Assembly (NCBI GenBank): GCA_008360955.1
Contig: LUCM01004929.1
Location: 190,428 to 254,427, forward strand
Source: Fasciolopsis buskii
Taxonomy: Eukaryota > Platyhelminthes > Trematoda > Plagiorchiida > Fasciolidae
Reading direction: 5' to 3'
Length of the DNA: 64,000 nt
The position numbers and the translations under genes were made by a program. This document shows positions 1 through 12,523 of the stretch, piece by piece. Numbering within the stretch: position 1 is the first letter of the stretch; each line of letters starts with the position of its first letter. The notes beneath the pieces are model-generated. The model saw only the letters and a program-made list of their open reading frames with translations. It was not told the DNA's origin and did not search any database.

Positions 1-1035
1 GTAGTTTATTCCCATCATCAGCAGATCCATTCCAATTGGATGGTTTGTTGGCCATTTTTGTCTTGATCGGCATTTGATCAATCGTCAATATTTCATTATT
101 TCAAATCGTCCCGGTTGATTGGTTAATCTTTTTATGGTTGACGAAATCTGTACTTCTCCGTTTGGTCGCGATGTTGTTGGAACTGTTCATGTGAATAATG
201 AATGGAGAAAACACCTCGCTACTGATCCCCATGATCTACCAATCAGCCGGTCACCCCGTTAGGATTCACAAAATTCCTGGTCCGAAGTGAATGGGCTAGG
301 CATTATTCGTACGATAACAACCACGTTCACAGCAAGTAAGCTTTCGTAGTTCCAATAACCCTCGTATCATGAATACCTGAAACGTTCCGAATTCGGAATT
401 GAATGTAGGAGGAGGGTGTACTTGTGACTCAAAAGCTGAACACATTCTCTGTACGTCTTCGGAATCCTAGGACAGAAATGGATTCTTGTTTGTCATGACG
501 AATCGCTAATGCTAGAAGAGTGCATTCCCAATTAGGTTGAACGTTGCTGAACCGAAGTGTGATGTGGCTGTAAACCGAAGCGCATGACTACTGTGATGGT
601 TTCCTCTGTTGCTCCGAAATATTGGAATCGTGAACTAGTGGCAGTGAAGGGGGTTGGAAACAGTTTATCGCTTGTCCCTGTGGCGAAATCACAGTTTCAT
701 TTGACTCCACGGTGTCCGACTGCGAGGGTTGAAGACAGTTCCTGGGAATCAGTGATTCACCATCCGCCTTAGGCGGCGTGCGTTTCAGTTATTCCACATC
801 ATCCCACTGCCATGCCGAATGCCTGCATCTGTGATTTACGACGAACCGACTACGAACTAAGAATTCTGTTGTTTAATCACGTTGTGGGAGTCATCGTGTG
901 ATTCCATTCGTTGGTTCTCAAATCGAGCGGGAAACTTTGTCAGTTCATTCTGACGCTAAATTCGGAAACATCCCATTGCAATTTTGGAGACCAGTTTTAG
1001 ATTTAATTTAGTGACCGAGTGATTGCTGGTGCTGG
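1..1035. other. No recognisable gene or element
   Basis: AT-rich unique-looking DNA. A 62-codon open frame at 584-772 (+) was examined; it resembles nothing I can name with confidence. It sits just upstream of the gypsy remnant that begins near 1036, so part of this stretch could be the eroded 5' part of the same element (gag or protease region), but no zinc knuckle or protease active-site motif is visible. Confidence 0.4.
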
Positions 1036-1661
1036 GTGTCAGAAAATTCAGAGAGCAGCTACTTAAAAAAGGTCCCGTGTTCGCCGAAGCTCGAAGAATC
1101 CTTTGAAAAATTCTACGACATCTTGAAAGCCACTGCTAAGCTTTCGGTTGTCTGTGTTCAGAAAACAATACCTAGGGTGGAGCAAGATGGTATTATTTCG
1201 CCTGTGTCAGTTCTCTTCACTCTGGTGATTCCACTGATGGAATCAATCAAAAGTGACCATCTAACATTTCACATTCATAGTGATCACCAGTTTGTTTCCA
1301 ATTTACAACTCCGAGAGTGCGCATCACCCACTACGGCCCCAGAGTATTTTATGAAATTGATACTTGGCAGTGATCACTGTTCAGAGTTCGATCCGGGAAG
1401 TGAATAAATCCAGATCCTAATGTTTCCCGAGATGGAACGATTTGACTACCACTTCCAATCCTTGGATTATGTTGCAGCTCGACATTTTATCATTTGGCTC
1501 AAAGACGGTCTGAATGGAGCGATGGTTTATCGGAATTGCATCTTTATTTTCAGAGCCACGAAGGAAGAGTAAGACTCCGTTTTGAGAACGGCGATCGATC
1601 GGTTTGTGATGAAACATTTTTCCCATCAAATCTATCAGGTGTAGGTTGGATGTCTCAAAAC
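1036..1661 (+). pseudogene. Gypsy-type reverse transcriptase remnant (5' half of RT)
   Basis: Remnant of the RNA-dependent DNA polymerase of a Ty3/gypsy LTR retrotransposon. An open frame at 1036-1407 contains RVEQDGIISPV, the usual start of gypsy RT (glutamate-rich helix followed by GIISPV), then a decayed finger region ending at a stop near 1405. About 100 nt downstream, in another frame from about 1509, LNGAMVY stands where the catalytic (Y/F)xDD motif is expected, followed by a TKEE segment and a stop. Both catalytic aspartates are therefore lost, and at least one frame change and two stops separate the pieces. The copy continues after the reverse-oriented SINE at 1662-1864 as RNase H. 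Established: the order RT then RNase H is standard for gypsy pol. The family assignment rests on motifs only; a database search would settle the clade. Confidence 0.6.
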
Positions 1662-1864
1662 TGGGGTTTATTATATATTTTTTTATCTTTTGTCTTTTAT
1701 TTCATTTTTATTAATGAAATACTAATGTGCATCATATTTCAGGAAGGGGCCGCGGCCAGCAGCGGACTGCCAAGTGGGCAAGTTAATCGGCAGTGGGAGG
1801 ATTCGAACACGCGACCTTCACGTCCAAAAGCCACGACCTTGTCCGTTTGGCCACCGCCGGATTT
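1662..1864 (-). mobile_element. SINE-1 copy A (tRNA-derived), inserted in gypsy pol
   Basis: Short interspersed element lying in reverse orientation. Its 5' tRNA-like head is at the right (1797-1862), with the reverse complement of a pol III B box (GATTCGAAC at 1800-1808) and the terminal ACCGCCGG. The middle block (about 1741-1796) is the conserved body with GGCCGCGGCC. The 3' tail at the left is the family's reversed ATTAATAAAG-type tail running into a T/A-rich stretch. The copy interrupts a gypsy remnant: RT motifs lie before it and RNase H after it, so it inserted later than the gypsy element. It is one of eight related copies in this window. No clear target-site duplication could be read. 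Confidence 0.8.
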
Positions 1865-2480
1865 AAAGAACAGTCCGAATATCCATCAACCGGGTTCTGA
1901 CCTCGTTGAACCACTGGTGCGAACTGCATCACCCAGAAATCAGGCTCACCTACATTCCACTATGGGTTACTGACAGCACTACTGTCAACTGGTTCTCAAC
2001 TTCGAGACGACAGCACAATCGGTGTTCTAAGCCTAATCACCAGACGAGTAGCGGTGAGTAAACAGTTGTGAAAGAATTTAACGCAGCTTGATTGGAACAA
2101 TGGCCAACCGACCGAGGCCCGCATCGTGAGCCCACCTTATCGATTTCCGATGCATTCGGAGCGGGAATTGGAGCAGTCTTGGAGCAGGACGAGTGTCCAA
2201 CTGTATGCATGTAAGGTCTACTCAATGTAGCCGAGAGAGGACATTCGCAGACACAGAGAAATTTTGGCCTTATTCTGGGTAGTGTGTGGCTCTCACAAGT
2301 ACCTGTATGGCGTGAAGTTCACACTGGTTAGTGATCATCGAACACCCCAGATCCTATTCAGCTCGAACAAATCTGCGACCAAGCGTCGAGGGATGGAGTA
2401 TCAAACCGGCAGAATCCAAATGGTACATTTTACATCGACTCAACAACGTGATTCCACATGTCAAATTTTTAATACCTAAT
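1865..2480 (+). pseudogene. Gypsy RNase H / RT connection remnant
   Basis: Continuation of the gypsy pol remnant after the SINE. From about 2144 the sequence reads SDAFGAGIGAVLEQDE, the first conserved block of gypsy RNase H with its catalytic aspartate and the GxGAVL core. A second block at about 2255-2330 reads ALFWVV...YLYGVKFTLVSDH, which is the usual helix and second-strand motif (A/L-W...F..YL.G..F.+.TDH). The two blocks are in different frames with a stop between them, and the frame closes at 2477, so this is a dead copy. The DNA at 1865-2143 should be the RT thumb/connection region and is too eroded to call residue by residue. No integrase follows on this strand. Confidence 0.65.
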
Positions 2481-3940
2481 TGCTATTCTTAGCTTATTTC
2501 GAAGATATGTCGGTCCACTTTAAATTTCTTTTGATCGATCAGAGGTTATTCAATCAGGTATCACACTGTGGATTGATCTTTTTCAGTTTTTCTTCTGTCG
2601 TAGTAACCCTCTCAATTATCCAGACAACTACCCTTGATTTTTTTCACACGTAGGCTCATTAATAAATAACTTGTGGACAATACTTTCACATAATAGACTA
2701 TTCACACAAGTAAAATTTGATTTGAAAGATCTAGGAATTTGATTTTCTGTCAAGAATTTTCCGATAATTTCTCCATTTCGTTTTCAATACTTATTTGAAA
2801 CAACAATTTCATTCTTAGTTAAATTGATTTATTTGTAAGTTTATTTTTTGACCTATGAATTAATTTATTGCCTAACGGGATGAATGATCGAGCGTCTGAG
2901 GATTGACTTGAAGACTGACCTGTTGCCTGAATGTTTGGTCAACCAACCGATCAGTTGATTTATCGGCTAACAGACTGACTGACTGATTGAATGAATGAAT
3001 GAATGATTCATTCACTCATTCATTCATTCACCCCCTCATTTACTGATTGATTGGTTGCAGCCAACTGCATTTAAGACATTTAGAGCCCATTCAACTATCT
3101 GAACTAAATATTCCTGCGCTTATGCAAAATTTCATCAAGCATGTTCTGTTGACAAGAATCTAGGAATTTGCAAGTCGAATACTCACAAATTCGCCAATTT
3201 CTATTGAAATAAATTTCTCAATCTAAGACAATGAAAATAGACTGTGACGAGCTTAACTATGAGTATGGATGTGTACACGTGGTTACGTGTCTGGGTTCAT
3301 TCCGTTTCATTCATTTTCGAATTTGGACGTATGGAGTACTCTTCGGTCAATTTTGTCGCAGACACTGACACACGCGTGTACGCATGAACAAAAATATGCA
3401 TTCCCGTTTGACTGATAAATGATTGCTCTGACACGGGAATAAACAAATAAAAAGTAGGCAGATTATTCATTATAAAGTTAATAATACAGTATGGCCAAGA
3501 TGGAGTGCACCGTGAATCTTCATGTGTTTTCGTCACAAACAATTAATCGAATGCATACCACAAACCTGTAGGATGCATCAAATGAAACCATTCTTATACT
3601 AAACATTGGAACATTATTCACCAATGTGTAGCTATTAGCGACGACCGATTAGATATGCGAGTACATAATCAAGAATGATATTCGAGTCAGGATTCCAAGG
3701 CCAACACCGAGAGAATTGATTTTGAAATATACTTGGAAAATGTAATTCCTTTTTAACCGGATTTAGGGCTGCAGTGAAAAGTGAATGGAAGCGTTGAAAG
3801 AAGCGTGGTTCGTTAATGTCCGGAGACAGGACAACACACCCGTTTCTTCAGTTTCGTCCGGCTGAGCTATAAGCGGAATTTGGTGAGTTGCCTAACCTAT
3901 AGGGCTCAGAATATACGTAGAATTGAAAAGCTGAACAAAG
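2481..3940. other. AT-rich DNA without recognisable gene
   Basis: No coding signal. The region is AT-rich with many short poly-A and poly-T runs. It contains the palindromic GAAT tract listed separately. A reverse frame at 3297-3542 has 81 codons but resembles nothing. Confidence 0.5.
2985..3036. repeat. Palindromic GAAT/ATTC microsatellite
   Basis: Four tandem TGAA units run directly into their own complement (TTCA units), so the tract can fold into a hairpin of about 20 bp. It is preceded by a degenerate run of TGACTGACTGAT-like words from about 2960. It probably arose by slippage on both sides of a small palindrome. Confidence 0.8.
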
Positions 3941-4075
3941 ATGGCCGGCTGTGGTCAAACGGATAAGGTCGTGGCGTTTGCACATGAAGGTCGTGGGTTC
4001 GAATCCTCCCACCGCCGGTCAACTTTCCCACTTGGCAATCCTCTGTTGGCCGCGGCCTCCTTCCTGATGTGAAGC
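3941..4075 (+). mobile_element. SINE-1 copy B
   Basis: Forward SINE-1 copy. The tRNA-like head has an A-box-like stretch (TGGTCAAACGG near 3951) and a perfect B box (GGTTCGAATCC at 3996-4006), closing with CACCGCCGG. The body follows (CCACTTGGCAATCC, then GGCCGCGGCC at about 4049) and stops matching the family after CTTCCTGA near 4066, so the usual ATTAATAAAG tail is missing or diverged. It lies next to the reverse-oriented gypsy integrase remnant at 4233-4700. Confidence 0.8.
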
Positions 4076-4232
4076 GACCCCTTGGAACTAATGATGAGCA
4101 GATCAAACCAAAATGCATCAGAAAGAAATAAGTATTCGTCACAATTCTACTCAAACGTGATAAGCTGTGGGAATGTTGGAACGAAGATGGGCAGAATCGG
4201 CTGACATTTGCTTTCCAGTACCGCATGTCAGG

Positions 4233-4700
4233 CTACCAACGATAATAAAGCCTTTCATTGTCCGCAAAATCAATGATAATTTGTCCTCTCGGTCCATATC
4301 GCATGTTCCATATCACTTTATGTGCAATTGTAGTGCTCTTTACTTCGGACACATGACCAAGATCCTTTCCGAATCTAGTGCAAAACACTCTCTTGATGGT
4401 CTTTGGAAAAACACATTCCACCATACCACAACACTTCGTCCATGGTGTGTTGTAAACTAACCAGCTAATCACCTTTAAGATATCACTGACAATGCCAACA
4501 GTCTTTACTAGGGGACTATCGAAGGAGCTGTTAGTCACATCGAAGCACACGGTGATCAGAATTGTCGAGCTTGGGTCATGTAGACAGTCAGGAATTAGCG
4601 AACCGCTGAAATCGCCATGGTCGCAAGAATTAACCTCTCTCGTCCTAATCCGTTTCATCCAACTCTACATCTATTATCACTTGTCCGGTTGTGTATCACT
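4233..4700 (-). pseudogene. Gypsy-type integrase remnant, C-terminal part of the catalytic core
   Basis: On the minus strand a 141-codon open frame (4658 down to 4233) carries the third catalytic block of a gypsy integrase. CCGMVECVF matches the (D/N)GMVERFN motif and keeps the catalytic glutamate; TIKRVF...RFGKDL...VSEVK and HKVIWN...RYGPRG follow at the spacing expected for the helix after the active site and the sPyel-yGR motif. Upstream parts of the core are only faintly recognisable and no second aspartate motif is clear. The remnant stops at about 4233 and SINE-1 copy B begins shortly below it. The strand is opposite to the RT/RNase H remnant at 1-2.5 kb, so the two are either separate insertions or a rearranged one. 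Confidence 0.6.
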
Positions 4701-7700
4701 TGTTTTTACAAAGTTCTTCTAACCTGTCATATTCGCAAATGACTATTGACCTGTGATGCTTGTTTGATTACTCCGTTATCATGCTAACACAAGTAAATTT
4801 ATGATACCCAGCCCTCTTAGCTACTCTATACTACTTAGCCACATAACAAGCAATTTCTAACAAGCAAATCCCCGAGGTTAAATGTTGGAATGAATTTTTT
4901 GCCCCCTTATCAGCCTTCCCTCGTGCCCCTTGGGATATTTTATTGTCTGAAATGAAAAGTGTCGTCAAATTCCCTCGTCCCTGTTGGCCGATCCGGAGTA
5001 GGAAGGGAGGAATAGGCCAGCGCATGATTCTTGGTCCTCGAATCCAATTAGCATTGTCATTGAGCTCTATACGGTTCCCGATGCCCAAACTGACCATTTC
5101 ACTTACATTTCCAGAGAACTTCTGCCACTTGAATGAAGCCGCATAGTTCAAATCTCGCATCCGATTTTACTGCAGTCGTCTTGTAACAGCTAGAGGAATA
5201 CAACACTCCTTTGCTCATTAGTTCGTGTTTATTCCCGGGACGAATGGTCATTTACTGTGGAATTCAGCTGGGAAATAAGTTTTCTCAACTCACAGCAGTA
5301 ATCAGGGGAGTTCGACGTGGCCTCCGCCATCTGACCGGTTTATATTCATTTCGATTCCGAAACCCATTGGAAAGATTTTCCGTCCACATCACCGTCTTTG
5401 TCATGATTCCATATTGGGAGTTTTACGGATATAAGGGTTTGGAAGTACGATTTTCCAAGCCCCGTTTTTTTGGGTAGAAACAGACACTGGAAATGGGTAC
5501 CCATTCAAATTAGCCAAATAATTTAGCATTCTACATCACTATCATCATCACTGTCATCACCAAAAGAAGACATGTTTAGGCAAATTACGGCGTTTTTGAT
5601 CGTGAACGATACATTTCCACCAAAAACCAAAAGAGTTTCACAATGAACAACAGTGTAGCAATATCTTTTGGTTGACCGTGGTTGTGGTTGGATATTCGAA
5701 TCCTTTTAAGAAGCAAACAACAGCAGCACTATCGACCAAATCAACAGCAAGAACAAAACACCCAGACGAGATGAAGTAAAGTGGAAACAAGACAGACTGC
5801 ATCGATTCTGACGGATTTTACGTCATTCTATCACAACAAATGATAGTGTTAAAAGTATTCAACTAAGCGTCACCATAGTTACACAATAAGTTATTTCAGC
5901 GATTTGGTTTTGAATTGCACAAGTTGTCGTTACCATTCCCCCTAGTGGAAAAGTTGAGGTAAGGGAGAAAAGCTCATTAAGAAAAGAAACCGTCAGTCAT
6001 ATTGACCAGATGAGTTTTGCGTCAAAGAAAATTGAATATTTCCTTCGATAATTTGTCATGAATTTGTAATGGTCAACTCAGTACTGGAACCAAATGGAAG
6101 AAAAAGTACAGCATCTGGTTATTTTATTTCTTTTTTGTAAATTTCCGAATTGAGCACACATTGTTCCCGACTGGTGACGCAACTGTAGGACGACTGATAG
6201 TGAATCAAATAGCATAGCCCTCAGGAAGTACGACCTGACTGCCAGTGGTTTAGTAAAAACCAAAGATTCGTGATCCAGCACCCAAATGCCATTGACCACT
6301 GCTCAAAGTGATCTCCTCCTACGAGGTTGTTTGAGAAGCTCTCGCAATGTTGGATGTATAAAAGTACCTATGGGACTCGGTTACTTAATCATTTTGAGCA
6401 GCGAGATATTTGTTTTTAGTTTCAATGAGATGACACAACGTACAGTATCTATGTTCATTTGACTGTCTTCTTTGTGACGAATCACCTATAGCGTGCGAAT
6501 CTGGCGTCCATTGCATGAAAAACATTCTCAGTGTGAGTGAACATCTGCAGTCATACGAAAGTTTATTGTATTCTACGGCAGTCTTATGTTACATCTATTT
6601 TGAGTCTCCTTCCCAATCGTGTGATGCATTCCGCTACGGCTTCACTGTATCCTGCGTACAGAGCCAGTCGATATGGAATTCGTATTATCTTCAGTTGCGT
6701 AGCTTGAGTCTAAGTCAACCTGGTGTCTGTTGGTTAGTGATATCCGTGCATTATCCTTAGCGGGCAAGTTCCAGTACATTATCTTCGGCTAACATTCACC
6801 GCCAACCGACTTCGATCGTCTAGCATACAAACATGCAGCAGCATAGATACGGACGTGCAGGCGTTGAGCGACGTTGCGCAACCACTCGCAAGTCAAATCG
6901 CCCTGTGTGCTTAACCACTATATGAACAAGCACACTCATCAACCACGGATTACGCAACGAATGATTCTTACAGACATAGGGATGAATCCGTTGTTGTAGC
7001 GGCGCTACCTTCACTGTTTACTATCGAGTGCTTGGTATACATGAGAATCACAATTCACCACTTCATTGCAATGTAGTGTTACAAAGTATATACAACCATC
7101 CTTATTTCAGTGTATGTTGAAATTAGCACATAAAGACACAGTCCGACTGCCTGCTGATTGTCGACTTATACTGACTGAGTCGAAGATCTGAATAAATGAA
7201 TACTTTTCATCTAACTGACTCACAATATTTTCAGAAACGACCATGGCAGACGAGTCGAGAAATGACGGATTCGAACGTGCAATCCACAGTGATAATCGTT
7301 AAATCAAGCAGATGGATCGTTACCACCGTCGACACCTGACAGGTCAAATGAAACAGCCACATGATAGTGTTTTCTTGCATGTCAATGCTAAGTTTGTGGT
7401 TAGTACTCACCAAGTTGAATCAGCTGGTTCATAAGCAAAGCATTAGTAGTAGAAGTAGCGATAGTAAACGCAATTTCAGCAATAGCAGTAGTAGTTGTAC
7501 TAACTGACGGTACATGGTGCAATGCAAGTTTCCGGGGCTTGTCAAGTCAGTCAACGATTTTCCTAGCCCGGATGCTGATTACTTTTTAGTTTGAACAAGT
7601 GAAAAGTAGGACAGAAGCATGAAAAGATTTTGGACATGGGGATGTGATTTTGCAGATGAATCGGGACACAAGGCAACTCTGTGCCACAAAAATGGAACAG

Positions 7701-8579
7701 AATAACTTTGGTAAGTTCCAAAAAACATAAAAGAACATTTTTGGTAAGAGCGAGGCAAAATGATGTTTGCAACCGTTCATATAAGGTTACTTTTAACGAT
7801 CAGATAAGTTGCATATTTTCCAAAATAGTTTGCCAAACGAGAACTTTTTTTCCACCCGGAACAAGTCTTTTCGATTATAAAGCTTGAATTCGCATTGGAC
7901 TCAGAGTTCAATATCCCCCATGCTTATGTACATGTGTTGTGAGATGACTTCGATTCCTCAAGCGGCTGGGTCACGTGATTCTTCTGGTGGGTAAGTTCTC
8001 CTGACAGGTAGATAACTCATCAGATAAAAATATACGGCAGGAAAGGAAGAAGGTCACTACATGCCACAGTATTGATTGAACTTGGTTTAGTAATCGCCAA
8101 GCCAAATAAGTTCCGTTTCGATGTACACTGCCACAAATAGTTCATATCGCCCTATTCCCAGTTCTGGACTAGGAAGAACAACCATCTTTTGTTTCATTTC
8201 CCTAATAGTTTTAGAATGAAATTGTGACAATAAATGAAACATTACACCGCGGCAAAAGTCTGTGTTTTCTCTCACTCAAATCAAACAAAATTTGCACTTC
8301 TACTGGGGTTGTTTTGCTTTTTAAATTTGTCAGGCCATTTTTGGTATCAAATCCACAGGATTCGTGAACATCGCATTGTCAATGCAAGGCCACTCGAATT
8401 TTAGAGGCCCGTCGTTCCTATTATTTATGGCTTTGATATAAACTAGCGATCGGGAGGAACCAATTCATCTCCATTGTGTGAAGATCGGAGGTGTGAAACA
8501 ATAAGCACATTTTGTTTAGGCATGCGTTTTCAATTGGGGCACGGTCCCACTCAAAACGTGCTTTCCAAGTGACCACTGG
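4701..8579. other. Long stretch without recognisable gene or transposon
   Basis: Only short open frames are seen. The longest is 109 codons on - at 4831-5160 (start by ATG); it contains GTAAGT in its first third, which could be a splice donor, but no homology is apparent. The 88-codon frame at 5211-5477 (+) is also unrecognised. A short imperfect ATC-rich run lies near 5534-5556. Base composition is moderately AT-rich throughout. Confidence 0.4.
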
Positions 8580-8745
8580 GTGATAATACTGTGCAATGCA
8601 GTACAGTAGAGTAGAGTATAGTGCAACGCAATACCATACAGTACAACGTAGCACCGTCCTATACTACACCACACAGTACAATACGATACAATGCAACACA
8701 GTACAATACCGTACAGTGCATTACAACAAAGTGCACTACAATGGT
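8580..8745. repeat. Degenerate minisatellite based on ACAGTACAAT
   Basis: About 165 bp built from diverged copies of a 5- to 10-bp word related to ACAGTACAAT (for example CAGTACAATACGATACAATG and ACAGTACAATACCGTACAGTG). Because the unit is not a strict multiple of three, both strands stay open in several frames, producing Tyr/Cys-rich reading frames on the minus strand (8421-8782) that I regard as artefacts of the repeat. Confidence 0.7.
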
Positions 8746-11700
8746 TGATAATCGGCAGATCTACCAGAAACTTGCCAGACATTGAATGACGAATGCGTTC
8801 TTCGTGGGCCTCTGCTGAAAATACATAATGATGATGTGAGTTTGCCTTTGTCGACTACTTGTGGATAGAAACTTGAGGTTTTCTTCTTAAGCAATCAGTA
8901 GCAGTAAACTTTTATTAGCAAGTGGAACAATAGTATGATTTTAATGAAATGGGGAACCGTGTACGTGGACATGACTGCGTTCAATTGTGCAATACAGGCT
9001 GTGAAAATCCCTAGATTTAGGAAGAAAAAACCAGTCTAATCTAGGACTACCTAATTATCTCTGGAGTTCTGATTAATAAAATTTTCTTGGCAAACAGCCG
9101 TGTTCCATAGTGTGCAACGGATGAACTGCACGATGATAAGTTCTCCTTATTTTAATTACCTTTTTATTACTTTAACCAGTCTTCTACATATTGGATCTAC
9201 CAAACTGACTAGGTAAGGTTTACCTATCCTGTATTCCGTAAGGTAATTAAATTTCGCATCCGAAGTAATACTAGGGGTAGCCATATTCAGTGCGCTTTGA
9301 GGCCCGGAAGTGTACTTTCCGATAAATTGACAAGTTGGGTGGAAGAGAGTAGTAAAATTCTACTTTGAAAATATGTGGTAATTCCACAAGTAAGTCATCT
9401 GATCACAGATTCATTCTAGGTTGTGTACACAAACAACCAATCAGTACCGTCGGGACTTATAAATGCGAAGTTCAAACATGCTCCGAGTCCTATTGGCCCA
9501 AATATATTCCACCAATAGTAATTCGTTGCTAATTATATACAAGGACATGATGTGTACAGAAAATTCAGTCTGTTTTCCAGTTGCTTCTGGTTGTCCTCAT
9601 ATGCGGAATACTGGTCGGAATCATTCCAGTACGGTATCCATGGTTTAGTGGTAACGGTGGAATTTCATATTTTTATTTCAAGCATTATTAAAAGGCAACC
9701 ATCAAAACCTAACGGATTTAACAAAAAATGAATACTCATTAATGCCGTTCCCGTGCACTAGCTAGTAAATCCCGAGTGACACAAGGCACGATGCATTGTA
9801 CAACATGATAATCTATTTTCCAGGTCAGTATTTCAGACCAACAAAAAGCAAACCGAAAAACTCGGACTACTTCAATTACCATTAAATTGGTTCCAATGAA
9901 ATGAATAGCTATGGTAAATTGGAACTCACATTCTCGTGTGAGTTGAGAAAAACCGGAAAATTACATACCCTTGAGCCTTGACACACCATGCACTCACTGG
10001 TCGACTGCCATGAGGAAGTCCTCGCAACCCGAGCTCAGATTATAGACTGACGTATTTTCGCTTAACTCATTCTCTCCTCTTCGCTCTCCCGAACCAATAC
10101 ATTCGTATTTGTGTGAAAACGTTAACTAATGCGAACTGGGAAGAAAAATCAGAACATCAAAATGCCAAACTCAGTCAGCATGGATAGAAATAAGGATGAG
10201 AAATTGTGGGATATCCGATGATTATGTAAATGTGTGGTTGACTGGCGTCACGACTAGTCTCGCGCGTGGCACGATCGGTTGCCAGCCAGGGAGGGTGTAA
10301 GGCGTAGACTAATTTTCCCTGCTGTCAGAGTTCGGGTGTAGAAAGACGAATGATAATTGCTTCCGCACTTGACAGTATTCGAAGCCTAATTGCTTTTAAC
10401 GCGTGTTGTCGAACTCGGTACACAACTGACTGGATGTCGATCGGTTGACTTTTTTCTACCCAGCTTGTGACAGCTGAACTTGAAACAAATTCTTCCCTTC
10501 CATGTTTAAGTTAACGTGAGTTGTTTTCTGATATGTCTCGACAACTGTGCTGTCTTTCGACCCACGTAATTATTAATGCAGGTGCACTTGAATTGATGAA
10601 AAATCACAGATGAGGTCAAAATGGGTGGCCTACCTTTGCCTCTGCTTCCGCACAGTGAACATGCGCTTGATTTTGGCAACATTGAAAGTTGATTGTGCTG
10701 TGACATTTAGGCTTCTACTGACTCGATGTACAACGATAGCCCCATGCGAAGGAGGGTAGGACAAAGGTTAGATTCTATCAATTTGAATGTGCACGGAAGA
10801 TAAGTACGACCACTTAGCGTTGTGCTTTCAACACATGCTGCATACGAACTATTGTGATCCAATAAAATGGGTGAGTTCGTAGTCAGCTGAGCATTCTCAC
10901 TACATGAAACTACTTTCCTGTCATCAACCTGTTGGTGTACTTGCGACCTATGACCACACTCACTCCAGGACTTCGTTAAAAAACTTTACGATAACGTACA
11001 TGTCGGGTAGACCAAACGAGTTTGCCCCTGCTCAACGTCAATAGCCGGGACAGTCCACGTGGCGCTCGATTTCACCGAGCACGTGAAACAGTTGTTTCCG
11101 AACTAAAACACTCCACACGGGAGACGAGAAACTAACAAAATCCCCCCTCCCAGTCATTCGTACTTGGACAGTGTTGGTTGTAAACACTTTTGCCACATCC
11201 ATAATTACGAGAAATTGTTTAGATCCACGTCTTTCCGACCATTTTCACAGCCAAACGACACTCAATATTGCATTAAGTTGGTGCTCACCATTGTTTTGTT
11301 CAGGCAAGGCTGAAAATGAATGATATGACAAAAGGGACAGTGTGGGAAATATGACTTTGCTTTTTCTTAAACTTCTTGGAAGTCATATAAGTGTCACGTA
11401 AGTTGGAGAGTAGGCTGTGTAAAATCTAAAGACCCCCCTTCATCTTCCTTTGGTTTTCACTCCATCTATATAACCTTCACTTCTCCATTTGTTCCGTGAC
11501 TATCTCCAGTCTTTCTTTTCTAACCGTCGAATGACTCTGTCCTATTGATAACCCTTGTTCCACACTGTTCTTTTTCAGGTCGATGTGCCATTGATCCAAA
11601 TATCTCAGTTACCCCTGGCTCACGACTAACGACTACTTACGTAGTCTGGGCAATTTGGATTGTGTCTGTCTGTGATTCCGTTCACTTCACGGTCGTGATA

Positions 11701-12208
11701 TGACACGAAGTTGGTTAAATTTGGTTCTTTGATCTGCATGCCAACCTGTTCGAACTATTGCGACTCACATCCAGGTATGTGTAATTCATGTGCGGTTCTT
11801 GTGCTTGCTTTAAATGGGATTCTGAAATGCGCCGAACTGACCATGCACTTTGTCATTCCACTGAGTGGTCAACGGCGAAGTCCGGAAAAGCTCACGTAAT
11901 GTTCATTTATAAAGAACCGCACGTGGACAGTCGGATTCCTGGACGTTTTGGGATTGTTTTGGGCATGTTCCAACTACCAACTCGATGTTAGTCATACAAA
12001 GATACGTTACTGAAGTACTGAAGTCACAAATGTACACCTCTCAAAACTGAGGCTTATGCCCGTTTGGTTTCGATTCTGAATTATCTTCTATTCCCCTTAA
12101 GATTTCACATCAAAACAGCGTGTAATTCTACTTTCTTACGTTTATTTTCAGGAACTCGTTCTATTTGATGAAGTTTGTTTAAAGCTTCAACAGTTGGCTG
12201 ACAAATAT
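8746..12208. other. No recognisable gene or transposon
   Basis: Frames longer than 60 codons are few and unrecognised (for example 9463-9648 + and 10506-10706 -). No repeat families found elsewhere in the window were detected here. Confidence 0.4.
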
Positions 12209-12385
12209 TGTCTTTTATTGTCTTTTATCTTTTACTTCCTTTATTAATGAAGTGACATTATACATCATTTTTCAGGAAGAGTTCACAGCTAGCAGAAGGT
12301 TGCCAAATGGGGAAGTTGACCGGAGGTAAGAGGATCCGAACCCGCGACCTTCACGTCCAAACGACACGACTTTATCCGCCAATGA
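12209..12385 (-). mobile_element. SINE-1 copy C
   Basis: Reverse SINE-1 copy with a well-preserved tail on the left (TCTTTTATCTTTTACTTCC then TTATTAATGAA) and body (CAGGAAGAGTTCACAGCTAG, GCAGAAGGTTGCC-type block). The tRNA-like head follows: B box complement GGATCCGAACCC at 12332-12343, then CGCGACCTTCACGTCCAAACG. The last few bases of the head (CCACCGCCGG) are missing; the match stops at about 12380. Confidence 0.8.
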
Positions 12386-12523
12386 GTGCAAAATCTGAAA
12401 TGGGGAAGACAGACTGATACAAAAGTAGTATTAGCAGCTTATCGCGAAAAACATGACAGTCCGATGGGCATATCTATGTCTGTTTGAACTTCACACATAA
12501 ACTTCCGAACGGCAACGCACGCA

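Noticed and set aside
584..772. 62-codon frame upstream of the gypsy remnant, with LVAVKG and VED segments reminiscent of a gypsy RT start
   Set aside because: A better RT start (GIISPV motif) lies downstream at about 1190; two RT starts in one element make no sense, so this similarity is probably chance.
4831..5160. 109-codon reverse frame as further gypsy sequence upstream of the integrase
   Set aside because: No zinc-binding or catalytic motif could be matched.
8421..8782. Cys/Tyr-rich reverse frames as small secreted proteins
   Set aside because: They are translations of the degenerate minisatellite at 8580-8745.
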